A stretch of 64,000 nt of DNA from Anisus vortex. Lineage: Eukaryota > Mollusca > Gastropoda > Planorbidae. This document shows, in pieces, positions 26,801 through 38,550 of the stretch. The first letter of the stretch is position 1. Each line of letters begins with the position of its first letter. The stretch covers positions 186,001 to 250,000 of the forward strand of contig CASBPS010000114.1 of the NCBI GenBank assembly GCA_949126835.1, read 5' to 3'. Position numbers and translations under genes: made by a program. The notes beneath the pieces were generated by a model. That model was not told the DNA's origin and ran no database searches. It worked only from the letters and a program-made list of their open reading frames with translations.

Positions 26801-29800
26801 TCTACGTCTTTACGATAAATATGCTATTTTTAACGGTCACATAATTTTCGAGTTCTGCGTCTAATATGTTTCATTTAAAACCGAATTATGATATGTGATT
26901 GCTTGCTTAAATGAATAAAAAAAATGAGTGTATAAAATGTAAGTACTTACCTCACTTGGAATCGTTATGGCCCATTTAGAATGATCTTTTGTATCCCGGT
27001 GCTTCCGATTTGGATGTAATTTTACGAACTCAATATCTTTAACCTAGATATAAAAAAGCAAACAAATTATTTTATTTTTTAATTATAAAGAGATAGAGTC
27101 TACATGCTTTCAATAGGAAATAAAATTATATATATTTAATAATAAAAGTTAAGGAACATTTTGATCTAGTGAAAACCAAAAATGTAATAATACTTCAGAT
27201 TGAAAAGTAGTGCAAGTACTGTTTTAAACTAAGACTATTAAAATGTTTGAATTTTTAAATCTAAGTCATTTAAAAAAAATATTAAAAAGGGCAATAATAT
27301 GATTGTTGCTTTTTATAATTAACAATTTATTTTATTACCTTAAGGACATCTAGATTGAATCAATGTGTACAATTACGGTCTAATGAATATATTTTATTAA
27401 TCAATAGCAAAATATTTGTATTTTTAATTCACTATTTAATTAGGCCTACTTAAAAAATAACCTATTTCGTTTTTCTACAAGCGTTATGAGCCATAACCCT
27501 AACAACCCGCTATAATATTTGCAAAATATTGTTCACAATTAGGCCAGGAATATAAAAATATTTAGACACATATTCAATCGTTATTGGATCGTTAAAGTGT
27601 GTTGTTAGAGAATAAAATAACCTAAATCTTAAAATATTTTTTTTTGTGCCAGACTTTTTGCGGAAACTAAATTACCAAATCGAGCCAATGTTTAAATTAA
27701 AAAGGGTAATGCAAAAAATATCGAATGGTATTCTTAATGAACTAAAACAATGACAATTTGAAATTCTGGATTTTAATCCATTGATTTGCTGTAAAATTAT
27801 GTTAATGCCATGCCTTAATCCCATCCGGTAAAATAGGAGGCTTGTGTGTTGGGATAGTGACACTAGCCAGTAAAAACTGATAGAGCCAGACAAACAAAAG
27901 CCAAAGAAAACATTATGAAAAGGATGGCACAAGGAAGGATTAAGATTCACTCCAAACTCATGTGGGCCGGACAGCTGCAAGACAAATATTATACAGGCTC
28001 TGGAGGTGTAGAAAACGAAAATGCTTTAACTTGTACCAATCTGTACGATCCTCTAAAGAGATAATATATTTCAATGTGGAACCAATAAGACTTTGTAACG
28101 CACTGTTGCCTGCGGAGATTTCTACGCAAAGTCTCCTTCCTGGAGCTAGACCTAAAAAAAATAACTTGAACGCATAGAAAGGAAAGCAGTCATTGAGAAA
28201 GTAGATCATCCAAAAGTCAGTGGGTCAATATGCTGGTCATTGTAGAAAAGATAGGTGGTTGTTTAAGGATATGACTTGATTCTCTAGACATCAATCTTGA
28301 TTCTCGAGACATCAACGCTGCTATTCGAAGAGAGCCTTGTCAGTTGCCCACTGTAAAACAAAAAGCCAGTAGGCTCAATGAAAACAATAGCTTATTTTTC
28401 GTATTTATTCTAATTATACCTTTCGACAAGTAAAACTGAAAAACAAAATGTAAAATCCTACAAAGTTTAACACACCGTATTTAAGGTACACGTTTTTAAG
28501 AATGACTAAATTCTGCAGCTGAAGTATTTGCGAGAAGATTTCACAAAACATTTGAGAACATTACATAGGTAAAAACATGCATCGATGATATATTAATAGC
28601 TGGTAAAGATAGAGAAGAACATGATATGAAACTGAACAAAGTACTCGAAACAGCAAGACAGAAATATATCAGGCTGAGACTCTCGAAATGTCATTTGAGA
28701 GTTAAGGAATTTAAATTTATAGGGCATATCATAACAGATAAAGAAATCAAACCTGGCAGCTCTAAGATTGAAGTGACACTCTATTGTGAATCCTGACTGT
28801 GACGATGTGTTAAATAATGAAAAACGTAATTAATTAGTCCACGATATTAATAAGATAGTAACTTGAATAGTAAGGTGTGAACAATATTTCGCAATATGTA
28901 ATTTGGTGTTAATTAATTCTAAAAAAAAAACAAATAGATCTACGGAATTTTTTTTTTCTTATTGTTGAATAAATTGTTTCCGTAAGCTAATAGGATTTTC
29001 TTGCAACTGAGGAAATCACAGTGGTGACATCACCATTTTATTTTTTAAGACTGTACGTTCTGTTCTATATTAGCTGAAAAGATCAACGACGGAGCGTAAA
29101 CTTTAGCTATATCTTCTGTCATGTATATTGTTTTTCCAAGAATTGGAACACGCAATATTTATTCTTCCCTCTCTCTCTTTTCTCACTACACACAATATTG
29201 TGGGCGGGGCTTAGGCTTTCCGCTCGCTTGACGTTTAGTACGAAAACAAAAGATTCTAGGTAATGTTGGGATTCTGTGTTGATCTCAAATTCTCAGGGTC
29301 AGGGAACGACTCATTATTTAATAGGGGAAGTTCCTATCGTTTTGTTATGAGTTTTGTAATGATACCATGATTTTCACCCCTAGTGGTAATGGGTCTGTCC
29401 CTTGCACTACTTGGATAGTATTTATTGATTTGTTATGTCTGAAAGACAGATAGTTTCTAGATCTGTTCCTTTGGAGGACGCTTGTGTTTGCACTATTTTA
29501 TTCTAACTGTACATAATACATATATTGTATATATTGAACATATTACCTGAATAAAACTATCAACAACAGTTACACTGAAGCTTCCTTGTCAAGTTACTAT
29601 TCTATTGTGTTGTCTACATTACTATAAGATATATCTACTACTCTAATTTCAAGGAAAGGAACTGTTAGAACACAAATACTGAGTTTGTGCCCAGAACTAT
29701 AAGAAGAGTTCGTGTAATACTGAAACATAAATAATAATAACTAAAGTATCCCCTAGGACTAACGAGAATTATCAGCAAGATCTACACAGCTCTGGCCACA

Positions 29801-32800
29801 AGGGGATTGTGGATGTAACACTTCTAATCAAGATAGTCTGCTCACTAATAAGGAGCTAAAAAGTACATTGATATTATAGAGCTAGGCTAAATTAAGGAGC
29901 TTGTTAAATTATTATACTAGGTTTTGCTTCTTTTATTCTTATATTATATGTTTCAGAAGCTCATCCACACATTAGATTATTGCATCCAAATCCTATTTAA
30001 AATTTGGTTCTATTTTATTTATTTATTTGAGATGTGTTCACATTTCGTATATTCTGCGGCAATAAGGCTAATTTATTGCCGTAGCATGAGACGAAATTCT
30101 GAGAACAGCTGTAATTGCTTTGCTCTACTTATCCGTGATAAATTATTATAAAACGTGTTGCATTACCCGTTAAATGGTATTTTAAAACATTGTATATTAC
30201 CCTTGCAGAGGGTGGACATTTTTTGTACCCATCGTTCCAACTTTGCACCCACATCTTTTGATTTACTCTCTCAGCTATTATCTCGTAAATATCTGTTTAT
30301 GAATAGAATAAAGGATACATTCTACATTTTATAAAGTGATTCATATAATTTCATAGAGTCCTTCATAACGATGTGTGCTTATTTTTATGGGGTTCCTCAT
30401 AACATGGAGTGCCTCTTATCTTTGAGTTGTTCATTTCTGTAAGTTTCTCATAAAGAGGAGTACCTTATAACGAGACGTGCCTCACATATTTGAGTGCCTC
30501 ATAACCAGGAATCACCTCATATCTTTGAGTGCCTCACAGCTTTGAGTGCCAGTAACTAGGAGTGCATAATAACTAGAAGTACCACATACCATTAATGCCT
30601 CATAACGAGTAGTGCGTCATAACAAAAGAGTGTCTTTAATATTGGGGTGCCTTATATATTTGAGTGTCTCATATCTTTGAGTGCCTCATTTTTTGAGTGC
30701 CTCAGATCTTTGAGTGTCTCATAACGAGTAGTGCCTCATAACTAAGAGTGCCTCAAATCTTTAGGTGCCTTACATCTTTGAGTGCCTCATATCTTTGAGT
30801 GCCTCATATCAAAGAGTGCATCATAAGTAACAATTTATCAAAGTAATACTCTGATATTCTCTAAAAGATAACGCAAATGGTTGTGTTTCTTCTTCTCTTC
30901 TACTTTCTACAGAATCAAACTTTTGTGATAATAAATTTTGAGCGTAAAACGAATGTTTTGTTACCTATGGATGTAGAAGGTTTGGAAAATATCTTAAACC
31001 AATTGTTGTTAATGGAAAGAAAATGTGTTTCCCAAACAAACTCTGATCGAATGTTGGTGGAGGTCCTATTTGTAGGCCAAGAATCATAATTGTGTCGTTT
31101 TCCATGTGCTAAGATGTAATCTATTGAAAATATATATTATGATGATATATCAACATGATTTATTGTACGTAGTGAAGTGGGTTTTATTCTCAACAACATT
31201 TATTATCCTTAACACGCTTGTCTTTATTGGCACTACTATTTTTATTGACATTGTTTTTTTTTATAGACATCTTCTAACCAACGTTTGACTCTTTGCTCAA
31301 CAAACTAACGCTGTTAAATATAAAATGTTGAATAAGTTTACTTTCCAATAACAATTCAATAATTCATTTATTTGAATCTAAATATGATACAAAAAATTGT
31401 GTGATTTTCTAAATGCATACTTATTTTCTTTATAACTTGATAAGTCCGCGTTACCAGACAATTTAGCTTTACTTTTTACTTACGTTTATTTTATTAACAA
31501 AAGAGAAAATTTGCCATTATTTAACATTTAAATCACTGATCAAAATGCAACACTCGACTCAAACTTCGGATGATCATAAGATGAATATTCTTTATAGTAG
31601 GAACGTCCTGTAGACCTAATAATTGAGATAAGAAAATAATCCGCAAATACGCATTCGGATATTATAAATTTTATTAAAAATCGCAATAAAAAGTGATCTT
31701 TTTAAGTATGTTCCGAAAAATGCCTTTTTAATGATAGTATATGTATTTACCGATCATTCCTTTTTTTCTCTATATACTAGCACATTAAATGGTAGAAAAA
31801 AATAACAATAATACTTATGATATTATGTGCGTCTTCATCAATAGAAATGCACATTATGATTTGTCCGTGTTTGAAAACATTTTCTAGAATGGGATGATAA
31901 CCGGTCTCCTTCTCTCTAGGGAATCGTGGAATACTGTGAATTACCCAGAATCCTGAAGAATCGTTTTTTGCCAAAATACCTGTACAAAAGAATACATATA
32001 CACTAACATATATAAAATATATATATAATATATATTTAAATATTTATATCATGTTTATATGGATTCAATACTGTATATTCATAATTATAATCAACATTCA
32101 CTTTAAGCTATCTAACTATAGGCTATCTATATATGGCTTAGAGAAGATTTCTTTAGACAAACATGTGTTCTCTTAATTTCTAATTATTTATACTGCGCAT
32201 TTTTATTCGACTTCTGACGAATTCCCAAGGAGTGTATTCTAGCCACTGATGTATAAAAAGACGGATAGCGCCTCCATTTTAAATGTGTATGAGAAAATTG
32301 AGGCTAGAATTGATTTCACCATTCTCACTATTCACTTCATATCAGTATCAAAGCGAATGTATTGGAATACATCACCTATAGTTAAACAACCCAATGCAAC
32401 TAAAAGGACTGTGTCTTTACAGGTCAGTATTTAATATATATTATTTTATAGATAAGTGGTAATTGTTTTAGTGTTTAGGAAGCGTTATATTATCTACAGT
32501 TCTATAATAGATGTATCATTTTTTTTTATTATTTAATAATTTGAAAAAAATGTTTAAGTATATTTATATTGTTTTAAACGTATATTTTCAACAATGATTT
32601 TCTTAAATGTCATAGATTGTATAAAGCATATGAGAACCTTTGGAAATGCACATTCCAAGTTAAATCGACTATGCACCACATAATGATTTATATCATTTTT
32701 TTCTGCCAATTTATAGTATAAATAACTTAGAAACAATAATAAATGATAAATTTTCTTGGAATCCACATCCTTATGAAGTAATAAAAATATAACAAAACAT

Positions 32801-35610
32801 TAAGCTTATTGAAACGGGACACTTTTAATGAAACTAAAAATGATATCTCTCAGTAGTTACATGTACTTATATTTTATCTATGATGCCATATTTGAAGTGT
32901 AAGGGTCGAATGTTTGAATATGTTGATGTTGTCAATGTTGTGGATTAAATATAGCATGCATGAGAACAACACCTGATTCTTCGATAATATAAGGAAGTAT
33001 GTTAGATTCCCCCTTCCCAAATCAAGTTTGGGTATTTTTAGGGACAACCCCGAAACCCGGGGACAAATCAAAGCTATCACTAGAAATCAAACACGTCCAT
33101 CCAGGTAATATAGAGCATAGGGTATCGTTCTCATTGGTATTAGTGTAGTCAAGGAAAAAGTGCATACACATTTTTAGAGCATTACGCGCTATTAATTATA
33201 CTGAGCATTTACTTTGAGGATAATAGCCAATAATACCTATACAGTTTAAAAATAATGCACAAAACAATGGACACATAGTACAACATCAGATACATTTCTC
33301 GAGCCTATAATACCTTTAGTATGTCCGTTGTTTGATCTATGTTGACCATTAGGAAACTGATCATTATACATGTAATATTCAATCTGCTGAAAAACATGTT
33401 TATGTAAAATGGTAAAATACAGTCAAGAAAAACTAAATCGAACATTAAAACACTATTGCATTTATTTTTTTTCTTGGAGGATAATAGTAACGTATTTTAG
33501 TTCTTTAAAGGATAATTATTTGAGGCACTTCAAGCTATGCTAAAAGGGGTATTTTAGTGACAGAGTGCTAAACTGTAATTATAATGGTATTAATTTCGAA
33601 TCCTGCTCAAACGATGTTTTGATATTTTTTTCATGTATTGACAGTTTACATGGGTATCAATGATTATGGTGTTAACACTTGCTAATTCTCGACAGCTTTT
33701 TGAACAGCTTTGCTTCGCATGGGAGAAAGACATGTACTTTTTTTGTTACAAAGAATATTTTACAAAGTGCTTAGTGACACACGAATATCAGCCAGACACG
33801 TTAGTGTAACAGTTTCAGTGTAAGCCAAACAATCTGAATACGCAAAGTAAATTTCGTTAATTATTGTTACATATTACACATTTTACGAATTACAAATATT
33901 CGCTTTGCAGAGAGCTATCCCAACAGGTATATACCATTTCAGAATAATGCGTTGCTTTACTCCTCTTAACTAAACATAACAGCCAAAATATGGTCTTGAC
34001 CAGAAAATACAGCTCTATCTGTAGGTTATTGACTAAATTATGTGTCCAGAACTGGGATCCTGATAGTTTACCGCTTCCGGCAAGTCTGCAGTGATAACCA
34101 AAGCAACCCTTCACAGGACTAAAAAGCCCTGACAACCCTGGACGATTGGGTGCATTCATTTCACGCAACAAATCAGTCAGTGCTCAGTCACGGCGACGAA
34201 ACTTGTTTCTGAAAGGAATGGCCACAGGAAGCACTCAATGTAAAAAGGGCAAAATATATAACGTTAATTGTTGCTATAATATTGGATATCTCAGACTATC
34301 TATACGCAAATCAAATCAGGAGTGACATCCCAAAATCTCATAAATGTATAGGCCTACACATAATGTGCACATACTATTGATATATGCTTTTACGAAAACA
34401 CAAAATACATATTATTATTATGACGGGTGACAGGTCACTTAATCCCCAGACACTTAATCTGCAACATAAATCCATGACACTAAATTCCCTAGTCACTTAA
34501 TCTCTAGCCACTTAATCCAAAGACACTTAATACTTTCTTAAGCAATATGTAGTGCATGCCTGTCAATTTTAGCAGTTGGGTTATGGTAGGCTTGACGATC
34601 TGTACTGATTAGAAGAATATTAATCAGTCTGCGATATTCCAATTGATGATTTCTACGTTTTAAGATAAAAATAAACAGGTCATAGAGATAAAGTTTTGTT
34701 GACGCTTATCTCATTACTTCGAGCGTACGTATCTACGTGGTCACAGATTATGCGGTAGAGGAGTTTAACTATGCTTCAGCATTGTTCCCTTTAGAAACGT
34801 GGAATAAATAAAATACATGGACGTCAACGGCGGTGTTGCACGAACAAACAACACTGTAGTGGTTTGACATCACGCCCTCCTATCTCTCTACTCGTGTTAT
34901 CATCCAACAAGGTGGACATTTCTTGATAGTCTACGTAAGGATTGCCAACTACACATTATAACGATATATCAGTAAATCGATACATAATTTCAACAGACAT
35001 AAAATAATATATTTACCTCTTGTGTATAAATAGGATGTAATGTTCTGGCTATGGCTGAATTAGTGTCATCTATTGTAAATGTTGATAACATCCATTCTTT
35101 GTTTGTATTGTCCATATAGTAATGTGCACGCCCACTTTTAAATTTTTCACTCATAGATTTCAGCTTTGGGACTTTGTACATAATAAACCTTGAAGACATT
35201 TAAAAATATTATTAGCAATTCCATGACTTGCGAGTTTAATAACGTATATAATTTTAACAGGTTATCTCTTATAACAATAAACCATAAACCACCAAATGCT
35301 AAAAGTAAAAAGATTAGAAAGGGACTTTAAATTAAAGAAAGATAATGTGACAGCAATCAATAGAACATGATTTTTTTCTCTTAAAAACAATAACGTTTTT
35401 CATATTCTGATAACAAACATTCTGTACACGTTATTTTTGTTCAATGAAGTTTTATAAATGACATAACTTTTATCTTTAATTGTTTACAAAAGGGCTTATT
35501 ATTATAACTAAAGCGTATTAAATTTACCAGTCAACTTCTGTTCCGTCTTCATTCAAACACTGAAGTCCGTAACCAGTTGCATATAAGGCAAAAAGTAGAT
35601 ATAGATGCAT
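14434..35610 (-). CDS. DNase II-like gene with repeated C-terminal exons, left-arm copy
   Basis: Same gene as in the right arm, read outward from the centre. Exons run E1 35528-35610 (ATG at 35610-35608), E2 35017-35188, E3 33314-33386, E4 31815-31979, E5 30965-31108, E6 30201-30292, E7 26951-27043, E8 23873-23977, E9 21688-21765, E10 21062-21178, E11 19865-19954, E12 19152-19241. This arm also shows E13 (14434-14523), whose mirror lies beyond the window. A likely E14 is at 12129-12191. All boundaries are GT/AG and phases chain without a break. E13 resembles E12 closely (EMNKYTSEGAVGYQ against EMNKDKSEGAVAYQ), and the flanking introns also match, so a block of about 4.7 kb was duplicated. Coding exons compared with the right arm are identical. 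Exon linkage is inferred without transcript data. Confidence 0.75.
14970..15025. repeat. (TA)n microsatellite beside the Helitron end
   Basis: Nearly pure TA run with small interruptions. It is mirrored at about 63760-63818 with a 2-bp length difference. Confidence 0.9.
15038..16500 (-). mobile_element. Helitron remnant, left-arm copy
   Basis: Mirror of the right-arm element. On the minus strand the coding relics (about 16500 down to 16120) precede the 3' terminus, a GC-rich hairpin followed by CTAA at 15041-15038. See the right-arm entry for motifs. The 5' TC terminus was not located. Confidence 0.6.
16820..17990. repeat. Duplicated ~0.4-kb segment, two diverged copies (left arm)
   Basis: About 16820-17150 and 17620-17990 are related along their length. 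Shared blocks include a (A)TTGCCAACTCTAGAACTGCA-type sequence (read on the minus strand), an AACAAAATGATAAA motif and a CACAGGGATA motif. Each copy is flanked by splice-like TTTTTAG and GTAAGT. The 17620 copy carries GGTGTTCGAGTCTCGCCC on the plus strand, which resembles a Pol III B box and hints at a SINE-like origin. No open frame is preserved. Confidence 0.55.
19367..19440 (-). mobile_element. LINE/SINE 3'-end fragment with ATT tail (left arm)
   Basis: On the minus strand this is an AGCAGCGCTATACAAATATT block running into an (ATT)n tail. It resembles the LINE tail near 9840 and is mirrored at 59345-59425. Confidence 0.55.
20757..20861. mobile_element. Short hAT-like MITE fragment (left arm)
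   Basis: About 105 bp with inverted CCGGACGTCT/AGACATCCGG segments, a perfect 18-bp internal palindrome (AGGAGGACATGTCCTCCT) and an end reading AGGGTTGCCAGACATCCGGC on the minus strand. GCGTAC flanks both sides as a possible target duplication. Confidence 0.5.
22126..22423. mobile_element. 298-bp hAT-like MITE (left arm)
   Basis: The termini CAGTGGCGTATTTAGG and CAGGGCCGTATTTAGG (the latter on the opposite strand) form 16-bp inverted repeats with two mismatches. The flanks TTTATCAC and TTTATTAC agree at 7 of 8 positions, an 8-bp target duplication as made by hAT transposases. No transposase is encoded. Confidence 0.75.
23766..23826. repeat. (TA)n microsatellite, shorter allele
   Basis: The (TA)n run is 20 bp shorter than its mirror near 54937-54999. 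It is the largest length difference seen between the arms. Confidence 0.9.
24566..25662 (+). mobile_element. Mutator-like (MULE) transposon remnant (left arm)
   Basis: Inverted termini are seen at 24571-24596 and 25611-25636. Both contain TTAATCCTGTGACA followed by (C/T)TTAAT when read inward. Between them lies a decayed MULE-family coding relic (24863-25227). The CACTTAAT-rich block at 34430-34541 is a relative of these ends without coding sequence. Confidence 0.65.
24863..25227 (+). pseudogene. MULE transposase C-terminal relic (left arm)
   Basis: In shifting frames the plus strand shows the signature that follows the MULE transposase domain in FLYWCH/MULE proteins. TETWIRRT comes first, then VARTTNAVEGWHFALQALF, then HHPTLWTFFKGIE. 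The family usually has a Cys before HHP, and here that codon is TGA (25013-25015). At least one frameshift separates TETW from NAVEGWH. It is not functional as it stands. Confidence 0.75.
28163..28785 (+). pseudogene. Ty3/gypsy reverse transcriptase relic (left arm)
   Basis: Broken frames match the RT of gypsy elements in order. ERIERKAVIEKVDHP comes first, then WVNMLVIVEK, then RDINAAIRREPCQLPT, then SAAEVFARRFHKTFENIT, then the catalytic-box region IDDILIAGKDREEH, then SKCHLRVKEFKFIGHIIT. Stops and frameshifts interrupt it. A short duplication around the LDxLDIN segment and the loss of most sequence between the LPT and SAAEVF segments are visible. It is a different gypsy lineage from the element at the palindrome centre. 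Confidence 0.8.
28798..29820 (+). mobile_element. Candidate LTR next to the gypsy RT relic (left arm)
   Basis: A 1023-bp segment begins TGTGAC and ends GTAACA (TG...CA-type ends). It contains a GC-rich promoter-like GTGGGCGGGGCTTAGGC near 29200 and an AATAAA at about 29554. No target duplication or polypurine tract was found, so the bounds are tentative. Confidence 0.35.
30372..30835. repeat. Degenerate ~17-bp minisatellite in intron 5 (left arm)
   Basis: Roughly 25 units of a GAGTGCCTCATATCTTT-like 17-mer with many substitutions and small indels. The array lies between exons 5 and 6. Confidence 0.85.
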
Positions 35611-35949
35611 TTGTCTGTTAAGTCTAGGTTATTCTTACACTCTTTATTAATGAAATATAAAGACCTATATATTAAAATGTGAGAATGGTTAAAACAATGT
35701 ACAGTACATTTAATATTATATTCGTTTTTTTTTCTTCGTTCCTTCTCATTTACATTTGATTTACGTAGTCTATAATTTAACCAAAATTTAAATTATTATT
35801 ATCGCTCTTAAAGCATTTACTTATTAATTATCTTCCCAATAAAGACTAATTGATTTATCTTTGTAAATGGCCCTTTTACGTTGTTAAATTTAAACCTGAA
35901 TACATGATTAAAGGGTAAAATTTTCCAAGCTTCTAATTTACTATATCAT

Positions 35950-36284
35950 TCAGCATTGGCTCCATAATCTCGAAAGACGATTAGATTTGCGCTCCAGTGA
36001 TTTGACCAGCCCTGCAAAATGACTGTGTCTATGGAGACCTATCCTTGAGAGACAGGCTCTGTCGCATCTCTGGCACTTAAAAGATGGACCGTTGGAGATT
36101 GTTAGGGGCAGCCTACTTTTTTTCGCTGCTCGTTTACCCTCCGCCATAAAGCGAAGTTTGCCCTCTGCCGCATTTATACCGGTGTGTAAGGTGCCTCTCC
36201 AACTATTTCTGTGCTGAGCAAGGTTCTCCCAGTTTCCGATCTCTACATCTATAGCCTTTAGGTCACGTTTGCAGACGTCCTATA
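35950..36284 (-). pseudogene. LINE ORF2 C-terminus with CxxC zinc finger (left arm)
   Basis: Mirror of the right-arm relic. The minus strand encodes the tail of a non-LTR retrotransposon polyprotein ending FKCQRCDRACLSRIGLHRHS (CxxC...HxxxxH-type finger). It lies 340 bp upstream of exon 1. Confidence 0.75.
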
Positions 36285-36294
36285 ATTTACTATA

Positions 36295-36296
<2 letters not shown>

Positions 36297-36360
<64 letters not shown>
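36297..36360. repeat. (TA)n microsatellite
   Basis: Pure TA run upstream of the LINE relic, mirrored at about 42404-42468. Confidence 0.95.
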
Positions 36361-36363
<3 letters not shown>

Positions 36364-37062
36364 AAAGTTACCCCACCCCTCCTACCCACCCACCTAAATT
36401 TGTAGCAGCCATTTTGAGGCACAATGTTGTAAAATTCACCTGACCGCTGACGTCAACACAGGACTCGGGGTTCTATTGGTTGGCGTAGGGCGGCATTTTC
36501 CCCCTAACCCCGCCCTTCTGACAGTAGATTTAAGCTGTATGTTATAAGCTTATTACTGTAAAATATTCCACTAAAGAAAGTCGGACACTAAGGACATGTG
36601 AATACGCTCCATCTCCTACTGAGACAAAATGCCTTTTGGATTTATAAACTGTGACAAATTATATCAGCTGTTATACCACCTTTAAGGAATCTGCTTTATT
36701 AAATGTGTCAATTGTGTTTTATGTTCAAGTGAACCGTGTGATAAGATACATTCTTTATAGGCGAATCTACACTACTGTAAGTTTACACATTTCTTTTATT
36801 TCTTATAGTGACGTCATATAGGTTTCCTGTTTCATGAACAGAAGCTCTGTGTATGATGAGCTATAAAATTACTGCTAGTGAGTACTTTATAAGGTGAATT
36901 GACTTGTACGCTACAATAAGACTTAGTGTTGGATCAAACATCGCATAAAACGATGATACGATTGCGCCTTGACATAACTATAATACGTCAATAAACTGAG
37001 ATATTTGATTTACACAGAACATAGTTGGTGAATCATATTCCTGGTGTGCATGTGTGTATGCC

Positions 37063-37064
<2 letters not shown>

Positions 37065-37139
<75 letters not shown>
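37065..37139. repeat. (TA)n microsatellite at the LTR insertion edge
   Basis: TA run directly abutting the outer end of the left LTR, so the retroelement appears to have inserted at or next to this tract. Mirrored at 41623-41699 with a 4-bp difference. Confidence 0.95.
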
Positions 37140-37142
<3 letters not shown>

Positions 37143-37746
37143 CACGTGCGAAATCAGCTACTGACGTATGATGATATTTTTAGTAATGTATTATTATATA
37201 TTCTTTTGATTCACATCCATCTTGGATCTCACAAGGTAGTATAAGAATTTGTATTGATGTTATTGAATTAGATTTGATGTTTATTTGACTCGTTGCGATG
37301 TGAATCTTTTTTGTATAAAGTGATTTAGATAAACTGTACCTTAATATATAGGAAATCCATAATCCTGTTTGATTGATTAAACACAATTTTATTCCAACAA
37401 GTTGAGATGATAAAATATAACAGTACCACAGAATACATGTACCAGTATTATATGATGAAACTTAATCAGTTGAGATTCTTCTATATCGTACTAAGCCGTA
37501 ATCCTATCTTTAAGAAAGTGGTCAAAAACAGTCCTCACACATTAGCGCCCAAACTAGAACTAAACTAACGGACTCAAACCCTCGTGCTGAGATATGACGC
37601 ATTTTCATGCTATGACGTAGTGTCTAGACATATACATGTTTTATTCCTAACACGGAAACATTTCGGGTTTAAGATTATTTCATTTTAACTTTAGTTAATA
37701 ATAATAGAACCAATATAATTATGGAAATAAAATTACTTTTGTAACA
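37140..37746 (-). mobile_element. 3' LTR of the left central Ty3/gypsy copy (607 bp)
   Basis: On the minus strand it starts TGTTAC right after a polypurine tract (poly-G then CGAG, at 37747-37765) and ends GTGACA at the (TA)n tract. It has the same length as the right-arm LTR. The first ~390 bp differ from the partner at about ten sites, and the last ~220 bp (37140-37359) are identical. Confidence 0.85.
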
Positions 37747-38434
37747 CTCGCCCCCCCCCCCTTAAGACACAAAAAAATTACAGACAGGGTTAAGTATGGA
37801 ATTCTTTGTAGAGTACCCATAAAATGAACCGAATTCCCAAACTATTCGTATCATTTAATTGACTATTGGACAATCTTTTTAAGATTAAAATGAACCATAT
37901 ATGACATATCCCTTTAATAACAAAGTCGCTATTATGGAATCCCTTATCACATTATTCTATCAATGATTATTAATTAAACATTTATTTATCAATTAATATT
38001 TACAATTATGATTATTGTGTGTACAACGTTGACCATAAAACTATTACCACCAATAACCAATTCCCATAGAATTGATATGAATTACCCAAATAAGTGGAAC
38101 CGATTAATAATTGATAGATAATTCTTTAGAAAGTTTAATTTATTTATAACCGATCACTGTATCATTAACTAATGATTTTCAGTTATTATATTATTATGAT
38201 GTCTAAATTATAACATCAAGAATATTTAAAAAATGTGATAATCTCAGCTGATTTAGCCTTTACATAGCATAAAATAAGACATCTAAATTATAACATGACG
38301 ACATAGAAAACAAACAATTTGCAAAACACATCAATAATCAATTGAACAAACACAAGTGTGGATGTATTCAAGTTAAATATCAGTGTGTGCAATTGATGTA
38401 TGCAATAGTTACCTTTTACCTTACAACGTATGAT

Positions 38435-38550
38435 TGTTTCAATGCCAGGATTAATCCTAAAAGTTCTTTTTCTATCACACTATAGTTTCCCTGATGCTTA
38501 TCAAATTTTTGATAGTAAAAACTAATCGGGTGTTCCAGTGAATCATCACC
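38435..38550. repeat. Inner 116-bp inverted repeat, left half
   Basis: Reverse complement of 39844-39959. It is the part of RNase H present in both central retroelement copies. Confidence 0.9.

Larger units (their letters stand above)
14788..38440. repeat. Left arm of a giant inverted repeat (palindrome)
   Basis: This arm is the reverse complement of 40319-64000. Paired positions sum to 78759-78788. The small steps in the sum fall at (TA)n tracts (4 bp near 37.1/41.6 kb, 20 bp at 23.8/54.9 kb, 2 bp at 15.0/63.8 kb). All exons and TE relics are mirrored. I saw only three substitutions outside the inner 1.1 kb: 25986/52780, 30713/48053 and 33262/45504. The left edge given is only a lower bound, because the partner arm leaves the window at 64000. 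Confidence 0.97.

Noticed and set aside
37044..37244. Open frames made of alternating Tyr-Ile (also 41518-41739, 23786-23977, 54789-55191)
   Set aside because: They are translations of (TA)n microsatellites. Only the short non-repeat part at 54789-54893 (and its mirror) is supported as an exon by splice sites and phase.
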